Source: Sequoia sempervirens | Taxonomy: Eukaryota; Streptophyta; Pinopsida; Cupressales; Cupressaceae | NCBI GenBank assembly: GCA_007258455.2 | Contig: VDFB02000001.1 | Coordinates: forward strand, 15,211,747 to 15,275,746 | Length of the DNA stretch: 64,000 nt | Direction of reading: 5' to 3' | In this document: in pieces, positions 13,901 through 26,060 of the stretch | Position numbering within the stretch: position 1 is the stretch's first letter | Layout: the number at the start of each line of letters is the position of its first letter | Notes under the pieces: model-generated | Told to the model about the DNA's origin: nothing | Databases searched by the model: none | Seen by the model: the letters and a program-made list of their open reading frames with translations, nothing else | Made by a program: the position numbers and the translations under genes

Positions 13901-14071
13901 TAATGATCCCATGTACCGATTGTGTGAGTTTTGATAATCAATCGGTGTTGTAAGGCTTTGAAAGTTCAATTGATTTGGATTACTCATGATGTATGGATCA
14001 AGTTTATATTCCATGTTCCTCTTGTGTTTTGACCTTTTTGTAAAATTGACCTCTAGGGTTCTTAGGACCAA
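10987..14071 (-). pseudogene. Gag-like frame of element B
   Basis: Minus-strand counterpart of the frame at 3226-5577. The first part (14071 to about 12600) stays in one frame with several stops, and the rest (12539 to about 10990) is in the next frame, so one frameshift lies near 12540-12700. The N-terminal part is Asn/Pro/Met-rich and has no match in element A. It is followed by the Pro-rich and Gln/Ala-rich parts and then the acidic part with QEPFVSNPSFETDPCQELD. It ends with ILAKKLLQAGYRWHIM, closer to the zinc-binding motif of Ty3 integrases than element A's version. Capsid-like or accessory structural protein is a guess; no conserved gag domain was recognised. Confidence 0.6.
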
Positions 14072-14284
14072 TGACGAGATGAAGGATGAAAAGGGGAAAT
14101 GATATGACTATTGAATGTTTAGGGACTTTGGATCAATGCTAGAGTTAGGGTTTGATTTTGATTGGTTTGATTTGGGTAATGAACTTGTAAACCATAAGAT
14201 GTAAGATGTTATCTTAGGATGAACTTGTTCAAAGGATTGCTGATTTAATTAGAGGTATGAGAAATGATGCATTCCCATACTTCT

Positions 14285-16515
14285 TGTTAGAACTGTAAAA
14301 TCTGATGATTTTACATATTGATTTTACTCATAATTTCCTGATTTGGTCCTACCGTGTGCATATTTCACCCATATTTTTCCCATATTGCCCCTTTGAATCC
14401 ATCAAGTCATGCATCTTGTTTCAGTGACTGAAATGGATCATTTCGACATAAGTTATACCGCCAATATAAGGTCATAGCAAATTTGATGTGTCATATCGAT
14501 TTTCTCATGCAGATCTCCTTCGGTCGGAGTCATAGTATTCGGCAAAGTGTCTTAGCGAGATCTCTATGTCTCACCGACTGGCAGTTTATGTATACACATA
14601 TCGGTGAAAGATTTTCTTTAGTATACAGTCTTGTTGATTACCTTTTGTCTCATTGACCAAGGAACTTATTGGCCTGACTAAGTGATTATTGAGGTGAGCT
14701 CTCAGCGACTTTGTTGGGTCTTTCTGACAAAGGGTCTTCATCAACAAGTTATCGAGGAGAGTCTCACTGACTTGCGCATATGAAGATTCATCGACAAAGC
14801 TTGGAGTTATTGGCATTGTGTCTTGGCAAATGTCTTTAGTCTTATCGACTTGTGCTCTAATGTTCACTTTGGCCAAACAGGTTGTTTTCAGTGAGAGGTT
14901 ATAACAAGATTCTATTGTCTCATCGACTGGCGGTGGATGAATTCATGTATAGGTATGAGTTAGTGATATTGTCATGAGGTCTCGGAATGTGACCTCTAGT
15001 CTCGCCTATGGAACAAAAAGGGACTTTGTTGGCAAGAGTTTTCTCTTGTCTCAGTGACTCAGGAGATAAAGGAACTTTCAGTATGACATAAAATAATCTT
15101 GGAGATGTCTCCCCGATAGTTCAAAGTTACAGCGACATATATGGGATGGATGGGCTCGTCGGCAAGAAGAAACATGTGTCACGACGACTCGATATGAATG
15201 AAGACTTTTGGGGAAACATAATGAAATCTGCAAGAGGTCTCTCTGATACCATTAAGTTATAGTGACAGTAAATGAAAACAAAGGTGCATCGGTATGAAAC
15301 TTCCTGTGTCTTAGCGAATGGAAAGCACGTAAAGATATGCATATCGGTAACACTTGGGGTGTTCTACGAGAGGCCTTCCTAACATCATAAGGCTACAACG
15401 AAGTGGATGAAGCGAAGGGAGAACATTTTGGGTCATGGCGATGCACAGAGGAACACAGGATGACTAACGATTGATGATTGAATTTCCTTCGGAATACTTT
15501 TTGGTTGTCTCAACGATTGTTCCATTGGCGATTAATGAAGATTCAAACACTGTGGCTGACATGTATATGTTTGATAACCATTGCAGGCTGACATGAAATT
15601 TTCCTGAATACTACGGTTGGCCGACATGAATTTTAAGCAATATGATTTTTGATACTGGTGTATAAATATGCATTCCCAATTGTAGTTGGATCATGAGATT
15701 TTAGATCAGATTTAGAATAGATACAGTAGATTAGGAATGGACACAATAGAATAAAGTTCTCATTCCAGAGACTATGTTGCATGTTTTCAAATGGCGATTT
15801 CAATGAAATTCAGTTGGTGTGGTAGTTTATTCCTAGTATCAATTGTCTGTTGAGTTTATCAAAAAGTATTGTTAAGCTGTCTCCATGTTGATTCTTTCTA
15901 GTTGTTTAAATTGATGTAACAAGTTTATTTTTAGTTTATCAGTGCACAATTGCTGCATTTGTGTGGTTAATTAACTGGTTCTCTCAAGAAGAGATTAAAT
16001 CTTTTTGTTGATCACAATAATCAGGGGGAATTCATCTGGATTATTAAAGTAGAGCTTAGTAGTCATAATCTCGCATGTTTGTACAAGTTACAAAAGAAAT
16101 ATATGCTATCAATTTGAGTTTCTGCCAGAATAAGTTGCCCACTTCTATTTCATTCGACTCCGCATACCTAATAAGGCACTGGTCTCTACAATTTCATCAT
16201 TTGGATTCATTCAGTTTCTTTACATCTGTTTTACATTTGTTAATTGAGCACTTTAGGATTTAGATTAGAGGATTGTTATTGCTATCAAGTTTGGTTTCAT
16301 TTGTTCACTTCCATATGCCATTGTGGAAAAATCATTGTGCAAGGAAGATAATCATAAGTTAAGTCCGCTTCATTCAGATTGGTACACCCACCTAGGTTCA
16401 GTAGCACATGAAGAGTAGAAGGTTGAGTTCTCTTGACCTTGTATGTTACCCTAAAACATATCAAGAGATTGGTAGCCTCTTGAGGTATCTTTACCTGCAT
16501 TTTTGAGAGCTAACA
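14285..16515 (+). mobile_element. Solo-LTR-like insertion in element B
   Basis: A 2231-base block absent from element A at the matching place (A resumes at about 2880 on one side and 2625 on the other). It starts TGTTAG and ends CTAACA, perfect inverted ends of the TG...CA type. It is flanked by CTTCT (14280-14284) and CTCCT (16516-16520), a 4/5 match that fits an old 5 bp target duplication. No coding domain was recognised. A solo LTR left by recombination is the simplest reading; a deleted LTR element is possible. Strand is not determined. Confidence 0.6.
14555..15330 (+). repeat. Interspersed GTCTCAYCGACTGG motif series
   Basis: Variants of GTCTCACCGACTGGC recur about every 70-130 bases: near 14568, 14648, 14700, 14762, 14841, 14918, 15048 and 15305, with weaker copies between. 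They look like a decayed tandem repeat or a repeated binding site in the LTR. Confidence 0.6.
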
Positions 16516-18060
16516 CTCCTAACTAAACAAGGTGATTTTTGGTTTGATGATTTACCCAAGTCTAGAATGATGTTTTCGAAGCTCTAAAGTTGTTTGATGG
16601 GATGGGATGACAAATTTTTGGGATGGGTGAAGTATTTGATTTGATCCTAACTGAACCTAAGGAGAACCTTGTTTACAAGACCAAGATAGTGAAGAACATG
16701 CTTTTCTCTAAGAGTAATTCAAACCAAAAGATAACAAGCACTCGTGTGGGGTTCAATTGAGTTAATCTTGTTTAATGACTTCCTTTTACCAAAAGTACAG
16801 TCTTGATTATGTTTCAAACTGAATGTCCAATGTCTTCACCTCTTTTTGTCCCACAAAGTGCTATGTGGAAGTTCCAACAAATCAAGACAATGGTGTCCTA
16901 TGTTGACCTTAGTAATAGTAAATTAAGATGTAAACCCAATTACTTAGAAACCTCTAAAGATGTAATCCCTAGGGTAAGCAATAGCTCTTGGGTTTTGTCA
17001 AAAGTATTTTCTCTAACTAAAGGGGTTTGAAATTTTGATTTTCTTGTTGAATGTGTGTTTCACAATGTTTTCAAACAAGCAAGTGTTTTGTAACCAAGAA
17101 CATGAACAACCTTATGGATATGAAAGACAATATTTTTTGGATTCCCACTTGGAAAAGTCCAGCTACGCTTATCTTTAGTGAATGGTTAGATGCTTGACCC
17201 CACTGGCTCCCCTCCATGGCTCATTAGTGTCAATCGGGGCAGCCAAGCATCAACACCCATAAAACTCCCATGGCATGCTTTCCATTTCTACTAAAATATC
17301 ATAAAAAGTGCGGGGTGGCTTCAGAACGACCGTTCTTGCACCAACAAATAAATTAAAGGATTTTGGAAAATTCTAGCACATGGGTTTTAATAAGGACAGT
17401 CCATTCATGGAGATTGACCCATACGACAAGAGTCCCCTTTTGGATCCATCTTGTCAGAATCAACTGCGTGATATTGGTGTTTACTCCAATACCCACATTT
17501 ATATCCTAGTTGGAAATACTATTGGCTTTAGAGTGTTATTGGTTGAGTCATTCCCTTGGGTGAGTACTTTTTCCCCAAGGCAGGCCCTCTAAGATAAACA
17601 AAAGCAAGCAAAGAAAAAATCCGTAACTTGATCAATCTTTGATGACACAAAGAAAGAGAATATACGCAATGATGCTCTACTCACACTCGTACAAGATTTT
17701 GTTCAATTTTTATTTCCCCAAAATGAAGTGTGTGGGCAATATATTACACAACTTAATTTCATCAAAAAGACTTTTCATTCTAAAGATTGCCATCAAGTGC
17801 AAGAGAAGTGCATATGCCTTTTTAGATGAGATTACTTTGCAAAAAAGATTACAAAAGCACAAGAGAACTTGTTCATTTTAGCCTCAAAGCAATGATGAAT
17901 TCATTTTAAAACCATCAAGGTAAATGTGAAGTTTGTTTGTTCAATTTTTGAACCCAAATTGAAGCTAGTAAGTGTCTAACGTTCTTTTTAACCCTTTGCA
18001 ATGAAAAATTGAAGTGTTATTTTAAGAGCCCCAAAAGATGTAAGTTGATTTAAAATAGAA
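16516..18060 (-). other. 5' internal part of element B
   Basis: Collinear with 1080-2620 of element A in inverse orientation. The best kept part, 17160-17590, matches 1560-2000, including CCAAGGCAGGCCCTCTA. No coding frame is shared between the copies here, so it is probably untranslated leader. The open frames at 16803, 17380 and 17639 are not conserved in A. Confidence 0.55.
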
Positions 18061-19640
18061 AACTAAGGTGTATAATGTAAGCCTTAAGCATTAAAAAATG
18101 CTTTATTGATTTCAATTTCCAATGTCTAATTTTCTTCAACTAAAATCCACTTGCTAGTTTTTTCTATATTTCCCAGTCTTGCTACGCTATAATATTGCAC
18201 CTACAATAAGAATACAAAGAAATGTGTGGATTAGAAAAAAGAAAAAAAAAATAAAGATATGAAAATCATGCATCCAAATACTCTTTGAAGTTTGATTAGA
18301 AGTATAGATTTTATAATTTATCTAATGCATTAATGGGTATTATTAAAGAAAAACCCACTTTACGAAAGATATTGCTCTATCAAACCTCAAACTTAGTGAC
18401 TCTTAATGCATTTAATCTTCATCCAATGGTATTTTTCTTTCTACTATTGAAGTCTACCAATAAAAGTGCTCCTTATTGCTATTACCCACTCGCCAAATCT
18501 CCCATGCAACAATTCAGCTATGAATGCATTCCAACTATTTGTTTGATCTTGAATATGTTCCAACTATTATAATAAATCAAGTATGGGCCACTTGAAATTT
18601 AGGAGATGTTTTTAATGCAATATTGGTGAGACATCGATTATTAATGCACTTCCTTGCTACAGCCTTAAAGGTGAGACAACAATATTGATTCATTCATAGC
18701 CACATTAGTTAAAAAAAAGACTAGAAATATAACACCCTTAAACTTTCAACATTGAATCTACATCAATTGGTTTTATAAGAAAAAATTGTTAGCTTCATAT
18801 GACAATGGATATGAAAATGAAAACCAAGCTTTGGATTGTAGTGCATAGCCATTAGGATGTGACATTGGGAAAGAAAATCATTAAATAGAGATGGAAATTA
18901 TCGAGCCACCTACTAAGAATTTGGTCATGAAAAACTAATATATTTTCTCTGCACTAAAGATTTCCATGATGTAGGACAAACATAGTGATTTTTTTGGGAA
19001 CAAGCCATTCCTGACGGAAGCAAAAACTCCTAGCATACTGCTCACTGGCCGATTAAGAAAAAAAGATAATAAAAACATTAAGTGAACTCAACTACATAGT
19101 GGCAATACTTCACATCATATAAGCAAGTGGATTCTACTGCTACATGCACATAGCCATTAAAATATGAACTCATTTCCTTTCACCAGATTGCGCTAAATCT
19201 TGAAAGATAATGATGACCATTTAATTTGGTGAGCAACTACCATACCAGATTGGATTTGCTGAAAAGGCTTTAGAAAATTTCATGGTTTGTAACATTTATT
19301 TGATATGCATCAAACAGATTAAATGTTGAAAGCTAAAATATGATAAAAGTAAATGTGAATAAGGCATTGTCGCCTAATGATTCCTTCACAGTCTCTGACT
19401 GTGGCCTTTTCTACCACAAGAAGCATCTGTAGGTTTATACAATGTACATGGGGTAGGTAGATGCATAGACCTGAGATTGTATTTCCTTTGTCTCTTATCC
19501 ATATTCATTTCTCCTAAATGTCTTTTGAGGGGCTTTCAAACTTAACGCAGCTGGTTGATGCAAAGCCACGCCTAGGCCTGCACATATACATTGGGAGGAT
19601 GTTGGTCTTGAGGCCCAATGCAAGATTTGGCCAATCTAGG
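18061..19640. other. Unassigned DNA, no gene seen
   Basis: AT-rich, stop-dense sequence beyond the end of the A/B similarity. A 79-codon frame at 18333-18572 shows no known motif. It could be part of element B's 5' region that has no counterpart in the window, or older host DNA. Confidence 0.5.
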
Positions 19641-19659
19641 GGAGCATAGAGAGGGAACT

Positions 19660-20260
19660 TGAACTATTGACAATGAGATATAGATAAGGCATGTGAAATA
19701 TTTTGATCAAATGCCTCATGAGGATGTGGTCTCTTGGAATGTGTAGACTGCTATTCATTGAAAAGGCTTTAAAAACTTTGAAGCAACTGTATTATGTGAA
19801 AGCATAGACAAGACACATGAACTGTTTGACAGAATTCCTAAAGAGACGACTTATCACAGTAGGGACTCAATGAAGAGGCTTTAGGTGCTTTCAAGAAAAT
19901 TCCATTGGTAGGTGTAAAACAAAATTCCACAACTTTGCTTGCATCTCCTCGCCTGCACCAAAATTCCTGAAAGAAAAGTCTTCTTCAATTATAGGATATT
20001 CACAAGATGAGTGTGTTAAAAGGCATTAGACATTTTATTAGACAGGAGGTCCTAAACACTACTCTATGGTTTACTAACATTGAAGATATTGAAATAGAGA
20101 TCTCAAAATGTTTGCTCAACAATTCTAATGAGAAACAACAGAAATAGTTGGTACATACTTCAAATGAAGATGGATGGACTACTCTTAACGTCACTTCTCC
20201 AGCGACTGAGGAAAAAATTTGATAAATGCTTCTTGACTACAGAGCTAAACTAGGTGTTCA
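19660..20260 (+). pseudogene. PPR (pentatricopeptide repeat) protein relic
   Basis: At 19683-19746 the sequence reads DIDKACEIF, a one-base shift in a T run, then FDQMPHEDVVSWNV, the hallmark junction of plant PLS-class PPR repeats, followed by a stop. About 100 bases on, DKTHELFDRIPKE gives the start of the next repeat at the expected spacing. Fainter similarity (IIGYSQDE) follows near 19990. Intact relatives are RNA-binding proteins that edit or process transcripts in mitochondria and plastids; this piece is broken by stops and frameshifts. It is on + while element B is on -, so it may be a captured gene fragment or older host DNA. Confidence 0.75.
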
Positions 20261-20696
20261 AGATGAAGATAATAAGACAGCCCTAACAAAACAATCAATT
20301 TGCATCCTTTTCATGAATGACTATCAAGGATAACTATGTTTCCATCTTGATTTAGCATTTAGAAGAACAAATAAAATAAATCAGAAAACACTTAAAAGAT
20401 AAGGTTTCTTATTACAAAATCCTGTGTAACTGTACTAGTAAATATGCCTATGAGGTATTCATCATTAGTAATGCATGATTCATTTTCTCTTACAAAACAT
20501 GGAAGCATAGACAAATTATTTGCATATTTTGCAACAAAAGTGGAGTAGAAGATTTAACTGGAAATTTTATGAGAGTATTGTCTACACAAGAAATAACTCT
20601 GACTAAAGAAATTATAAGAACTGTGAATCATCCCTCCTTCTAGTGCCATATGTAAACCTTAAATCAACCTTACTTCAAACAATGACCACAGTTAGC

Positions 20697-21700
20697 TGTT
20701 AGTCCATTCAAAATAATCCAATCTAAGATTCCTATGAAATACTTGACTATGCTAAAATATGAAAACTAAATAGAGCAAAGACCACTAAATTGTAAGCATA
20801 TAAAAACATAATCAAAACTTTATCTCATAGTGGATTGGTGCTTCTATGGAAAGAAGCCCTTTCCCAATCCTTTGCTAAGCTCCATGATATGAAAATGCTA
20901 TGAAGATGGAGTGGACAAAATCAGCTCTCAATGTGAAGAGAGTGACTTTGCATAAGATTTGTGGATGATTTGATGAAGAATCATCCCTTTATTTATAGAT
21001 TTTCAAATTGGAAGAGAGCTCAAAATAGAGCAATGTGGGATAATTATTGGACCAATGAGATGAGGCCACTTGTCACGTTATGATAGGTTGAGGAATGTGC
21101 AAGTTTTGGCCAATATGCCAAAGAGGGGGAGATTCAAATTTGAAATTGTGAATTAAATGTTGAGAGGGGGACATGAAAGAGAGAAGTCATTGCAATGTTG
21201 GAAGGGGCAAGTCAACTTGTCTTCATTTTCAAACTTGAGAGAATATTCCATTTTTTATGCCAAGTTGAAAGAAAATGATGAATATATAAATGAATTAAAA
21301 TGATTTATTGGTGCAAGTCAGAAAAGCTAGAGGATGTGATGGGTGGTTAGGTTAGGTTAATCAGGATTAGATCAGCTTAGATGATGTTTAGTTGATTTTG
21401 ACCCATTTGACTTGAATATTTTGATTTATTTAAATCAAGGGGGAGAAATATGAATTTTGAGATTTAATTAAATAAAGTTTTGATTTATTTAATCAAAGAG
21501 GGTATGATAGGCTTAAATTAAATAAAGTTAATTTATTCAATTTAAGTGGATAATCCTTAGAGATTGAATTAAATGAACCTGATTTTCCTAATGAATGGAT
21601 TTAATGAACTTGATTAATTTTATGAGTGGATGAATGTGAACTTGGTTTACTTGATGAATGGACCTAATTAAATGCATGATGATAATTTTGCATGTCTACA
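20697..21700 (-). repeat. Minus-strand LTR related to 8448-9409
   Basis: Begins TGTAGACATG at 21700 (reading leftwards), ends about ACTAACA at 20697, and matches the plus-strand LTR at 8448-9409, including the GGATTGGGAAAGGG block and the CACCAATCCACTATG block. It is followed leftwards by a leader motif, GGCACTAGAAGGAGGG, like that of the Ty3 element at 28230, so a 5' LTR is likely. There is no polypurine tract next to its start, which also argues against a 3' LTR. Confidence 0.7.
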
Positions 21701-23480
21701 AATCCATCTTGATGAAGATAGATAGTAAAGATTTGATTTGATGTTTAATAAATTTGCTTTCATTGAAATAAAAAAACAAATAGTAAATGAGGATTGATAG
21801 ATTGATTTAAGATTCTGAAAGATAGAGGGCATGATTGCATGATATGAGGCATTTATAGATAAATCACATGATATGAGTCATTTGATAGATAGAGAGATTT
21901 TGATTGACCTTTACATAGTTGAGGTGTGTCGGGACCACACATAAATCTTGGGGCAGGAGGTGCAAGAGGCGTCGAACTTCCACCACATAGGCCAGGTCCA
22001 TTAGGGGGCACTAGTAGTTAGAGTTATGAGACTCGTTATTGGTTCATTCACACATCACAATGTATATTATTTTTGAAGCGTGTATGTTATTTTGGTCAGA
22101 TCTCCTATATCTCTCTTTGGAATTTTTAGCTTCATTGGACATTGGACATTCGTATTATTTTTGATGAGCGATGATATGTAGCAATGATGGTTTTTTATGA
22201 TGTGATGTGCATTTATGATATGATGATGTGATATGCATGTATTTCTGCATGATGTGATATGGATTTTGATATGCACTTTAATGATTTGATGACCAACATG
22301 ATAGGTAGGATGATTGTATATGATGTTTATATGATGATGATGAAAAATGATTTATGATGTGTACTAATGATGTCATGCAAGTGGATGATGATGATAAAAA
22401 TGCAACGTGTTGAAATGATATCATATATGATATGAAATGTTATGAAAATGTATGTTTTGGAAATGATGTGGAAATGTAATATGTATCAAATTTTAGTTTT
22501 TGAATTTTTCAAATGCAAGAAATAATGATGTGATGGAAAATGGAGATTGTGTATATGAGATGCATCATGAATTTGTAATATGCATATGAATTGGGAAATG
22601 ATATAAAATGATATGTGAGATGGATCAAATGTTATGCAAAAAATGACATGAGATGAAAATGATAGATGAGTGTAACAATGAGATGAAATGTATAATGTAA
22701 TAGCATAATGATAAAATAATAATGAAAATAAATGATAAATGATAATATAGTGAAATGTTAATGCAATGGAATGAAATGATAATGCAAGGAAATGTAATGA
22801 AATGATAGTGTAATGGTAATGTGATGAAAGGAAATGATAGGAAATGATAAATGAAAGGAAATGATAAGCAAAAATGATAAAATGATAAACGAAAATGACA
22901 TGAAAAGTGAAAATGATAATAAATGATAATGAGATGAAATGAATAATGATGGAATGATAATGATAATGTAGTGAAATGTTAATGCAATGAAATGATAATG
23001 TAATGAAATGATAGTTTAATGGTAAGGTAATGAAATGATAATGACAAATTGATGATGAAATGATAATGATAATGATGATGAAAAAATGATGATGAAATGA
23101 TAATGAACTGATAATGAAATGATAATGATAATGTAGTGAAATGTACTGAAATGATAAAGTGAAATGAAATTGAATGCTAAAATGAAGTGAAATGATAAAA
23201 GTTAATGATATGAAGATAATAAATAAGATGAAAATGTAAATGATATGAAATGGAGAAATGAATGATGAATGAAAGGATCTAAATGATATGAAAATGAATG
23301 ATATGAGAATGATCAATGGCATACAATGAAACTATATGATATGAAAAATGCCAAATGAAATGATAATGCATAATGATGGATAACTAAATGATAAAGTACT
23401 TAAATTATATGAAAATGAATGATAAATGATAAACTATATGATATGTATAAGACCTAGATGAAATGATAATGATTAAGGAA
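21701..23480. repeat. Low-complexity ATGATAATGAAATG tract
   Basis: About 1.8 kb, densest at 22300-23480, made of imperfect AATGATAATG, GAAATGATA and GATGATGATG units with no fixed period. The strand reading TCATTATC is open for 278 codons because the repeat contains no stop in that direction; the His/Ile/Phe/Ser peptide is an artefact. Confidence 0.85.
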
Positions 23481-24480
23481 ATGAGGATGAAGATGGAAGA
23501 TGGTAATGAAACAAATTTCCAAATGTCCTCCACAAATAGTCCAAATAGACATGACAACCATTGATGTTTGTGTTCAACATTTGTAAAACTCTAATAAAAA
23601 TCCCATATGTAGATATGTATAATGACCTAAATGCAATGCAATGAAATGAAACCAACCATTTGTTGAGCCTTGTGTTAGCTTTCTTGAATAATCATAGAGC
23701 ATTTTAAAATGCTGGAAGTATGTACAAGCACCAAAGGGGAAATTAACACCAATGATGATCTGAGTACAACTTTCATGGTTTTTGATATAGCAAGTGAACA
23801 CAAGCATCAAGGTATAATTGAACCAAGATGACTTGAGCATTTCTTGCATAAATAGACAAAGAATAACCAATTTATGATGCAAATGTGGAACTATCATCGA
23901 TGATATGGTTTGGAAATAATGTCTCGCGACATATTTGCACCAAATTGATAGTTAACCTCAAGACAATAGACAAAGAAAAATCATCCTCTTTCCTCACCAC
24001 TCTAATTCAGTACATCATTGAGTGTGCTCCAAAGAGATGATATCAAAAAATCAAACAACCATTGTTCAAAATATAATACTATTATTTCAAACATTATTTA
24101 GATTTTAGATCATCTAGATATGAGTCATGATATGGTATTTAGTTGAAAATTGTTGTGATATGGATCAATGATTGGATAGTTGTTCATGTGCTTTAATTGT
24201 TTGTTCACATGATTGGATTTTATGTCTTGTCTAGCTATTTTGGTAAAACCTAAAAGTTGGTTGCCCCTAGTATGTCAATGTTTTCCCCCCATTATTGACA
24301 CAACTTGCTGAAATGAATATGTACAATGATCAAGCCATGGTAAGATGTTATCGCTCTAGGAAATGATGACCACATGATGTTGGTATGACCCTAAGATGAT
24401 GGAAAGATGCATAAAATGAAGGTTGAGAAGCTAAGTGTAGAACATGAACTAATAGATGGAGAGCTACAAATAGCGTTTGT
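23481..24480. other. Unassigned DNA, no gene seen
   Basis: Two overlapping minus-strand frames (23473-23897) have no recognisable motif and run into the flanking low-complexity tract. Nothing else was found. Confidence 0.5.
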
Positions 24481-24539
24481 TTGCCAAATTTTCACTATTT
24501 GTTTTTATTGCATTTTCCTAATTTATTCTTTATTTTATT

Positions 24540-24710
24540 TTATTTTATTTTTTTAAGGTTTTTTAAGGACTTTTTTTGCTATTTTGTGATTTTTTTAGGA
24601 ATTTTTCTACTATTTTGTGAAATTTTCAAGACATTTATCTGTTGTTTTTGTGATTTTTTTAGGACATTTTCTGCTCTTTTTGTGATTTCTTAGGAAATTT
24701 ATGGATGATG
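24540..24710 (+). repeat. T-rich tandem repeat of about 40 bp
   Basis: Four loose units built on TTTTTTAGGACATTTTCTGC followed by a TTTTGTGA stretch. The 70-codon Phe-rich frame here comes from the repeat. Confidence 0.7.
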
Positions 24711-25019
24711 ATAATTGTTTTAGACATAATACTTTTTCAGGTGCATGTTGTTGATAGGTTCGTTAAATAGGTCCCCTTCTGGTTTTGGTCGTGATCCCAT
24801 AATAGTGGTTTACAATTTTTGGCCAAACTGGACACTGAAATTATTATTTTTAACTAAATCTTCACATTCGGGCACCTATAGCGGCTAAACTGTGAGGAAT
24901 TTGAAGATGGTGCAAACTAGAGTCTCATCAAATTTTGTCTGTAGATTCTAAAAATATTTTTTTCAAAATTTTTGGAATCAAACTTCACTTCTTTTTCCAT
25001 CTCCCATGAAAATTGATTC

Positions 25020-25345
25020 TTTTCAGAAAACAACATTTTTAAAAAGTGACGCACATCATATAACACATAAATTTTTTTCCGTGAAGGATAAAATTCCAAT
25101 TCTTTCAAATTTAGATTTGTAACTCTGATATCTAGTGCTTCCACTTGGTTAGATAGTTTTTTATTGAATATTTTTTTCTTAATCAAGTTTCAAAGTCAAA
25201 AAAATTACAATTCAGACATAGCGCGACCGTATAACGCGTAACTTTTTTTATATATGTCAACATTTAATTTAATTTTTTTGATTGGATCAAGGACTTCAAT
25301 ATCTGGTGCACTCATATTTTTCAATTTTTTTTTTTGCTAATCTTC
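25020..25345 (+). repeat. Diverged tandem duplication of about 175 bp
   Basis: Blocks near 25047 (GACGCACATCATATAACAC) and 25128 (GATATCTAGTGCTTCCAC) are echoed near 25220 (GCGCGACCGTATAACGCG) and 25297 (AATATCTGGTGCACTCAT). The second unit keeps CpGs where the first has TG or CA. Confidence 0.55.
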
Positions 25346-25689
25346 TATTTTTCCACATGTGAATAACAAAGAAATTCATTTTCAATGAAAAACCTATGTT
25401 TAATAAAACTTAAAAAACAAATACATAACAAAACCAAAACATATTAAAATTATATTCATTGGATAGCTTGTTCTAAGGAATACCATAATCATTTGAAATA
25501 AATTTTAAATGAATTCATTTGATCCCCCAAAAGCTAAATCAAAATTGATTTTTTATCAACATTTTGATAGGTGTAAAGGAGACACATTTATAGGTATGGT
25601 TTAAAACTAGCGAGGTTCTATCCAAGGGGTTTTGATCTAAGGTGATTTGATCAAACCCTCTTCAATTGAAATCCTTAAAATGGAACTTT

Positions 25690-26060
25690 TTAAGGCTTAA
25701 ATCATTATATTTTCTAAAAAGATGTGATTTCAGCAAAAATTCGTTCCTCTCAGGAATTGTAAACCACTATTATGACAACACCTCGTATATAGCGATGACC
25801 ACGTAAGGACCCAGCCAATTTGGTTCAAACTTACCATTCTTATCTCTATCTTGTTGATTGAATGGTTCTCCTTCAGAACAAGATCACCAACTTGAAAGGT
25901 ACATGGCTTGACTCTGTGATTATAGTTGTGAGACATCATCGGTTGATATGCTTTCAAATGATCAACTGCTCGTTGTCTCTTCTCATCAAGTAGTTCCAGT
26001 TCCTACAGTCGAGAAACTCTGTATTCATCATCTGTTGTGATACCCTCTAAGGATACTATT
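25690..26060 (-). pseudogene. Ty3 integrase C-terminal fragment
   Basis: Reading leftwards: LELLDEKRQRAVDHLKAYQ, then HNYNHRVKPCTFQVGDLVLK, the conserved tail of plant Ty3 (Tat/Athila-type) integrases, then after a shift LGPYVVIAIYEV and WFTIPERNEF. The catalytic core is absent and frameshifts are present. It is a remnant of an element on -, cut on its upstream side by the plus-strand LTR region that starts near 26065. Confidence 0.75.

Larger units (their letters stand above)
9410..21700 (-). mobile_element. Element B: minus-strand relative of element A, truncated at its 3' end
   Basis: Reading leftwards: 5' LTR (21700 to 20697), leader with the motif GGCACTAGAAGGAGGG at about 20631-20647, an unassigned part holding a PPR relic, then from 18060 to 9420 sequence collinear with element A. 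The 3' non-coding end and 3' LTR are missing; the similarity stops where element A's LTR ends. A 2.2 kb insertion (14285-16515) and about 0.95 kb of Asn/Pro-rich coding sequence (13100-14080) are absent from A. That the LTR at 20697-21700 belongs to this element is inference from orientation and spacing. Confidence 0.6.

Noticed and set aside
1080..18060. A recent host segmental palindrome
   Set aside because: The arms differ by many substitutions and by several indels and carry a retroelement-type frame, a polypurine tract and an LTR, so two separate old element copies fit better.
22486..23322. 278-codon minus-strand open frame
   Set aside because: It lies wholly inside the ATGATAATG tract; composition (His, Ile, Phe, Ser, Tyr) follows the repeat and no motif is seen.
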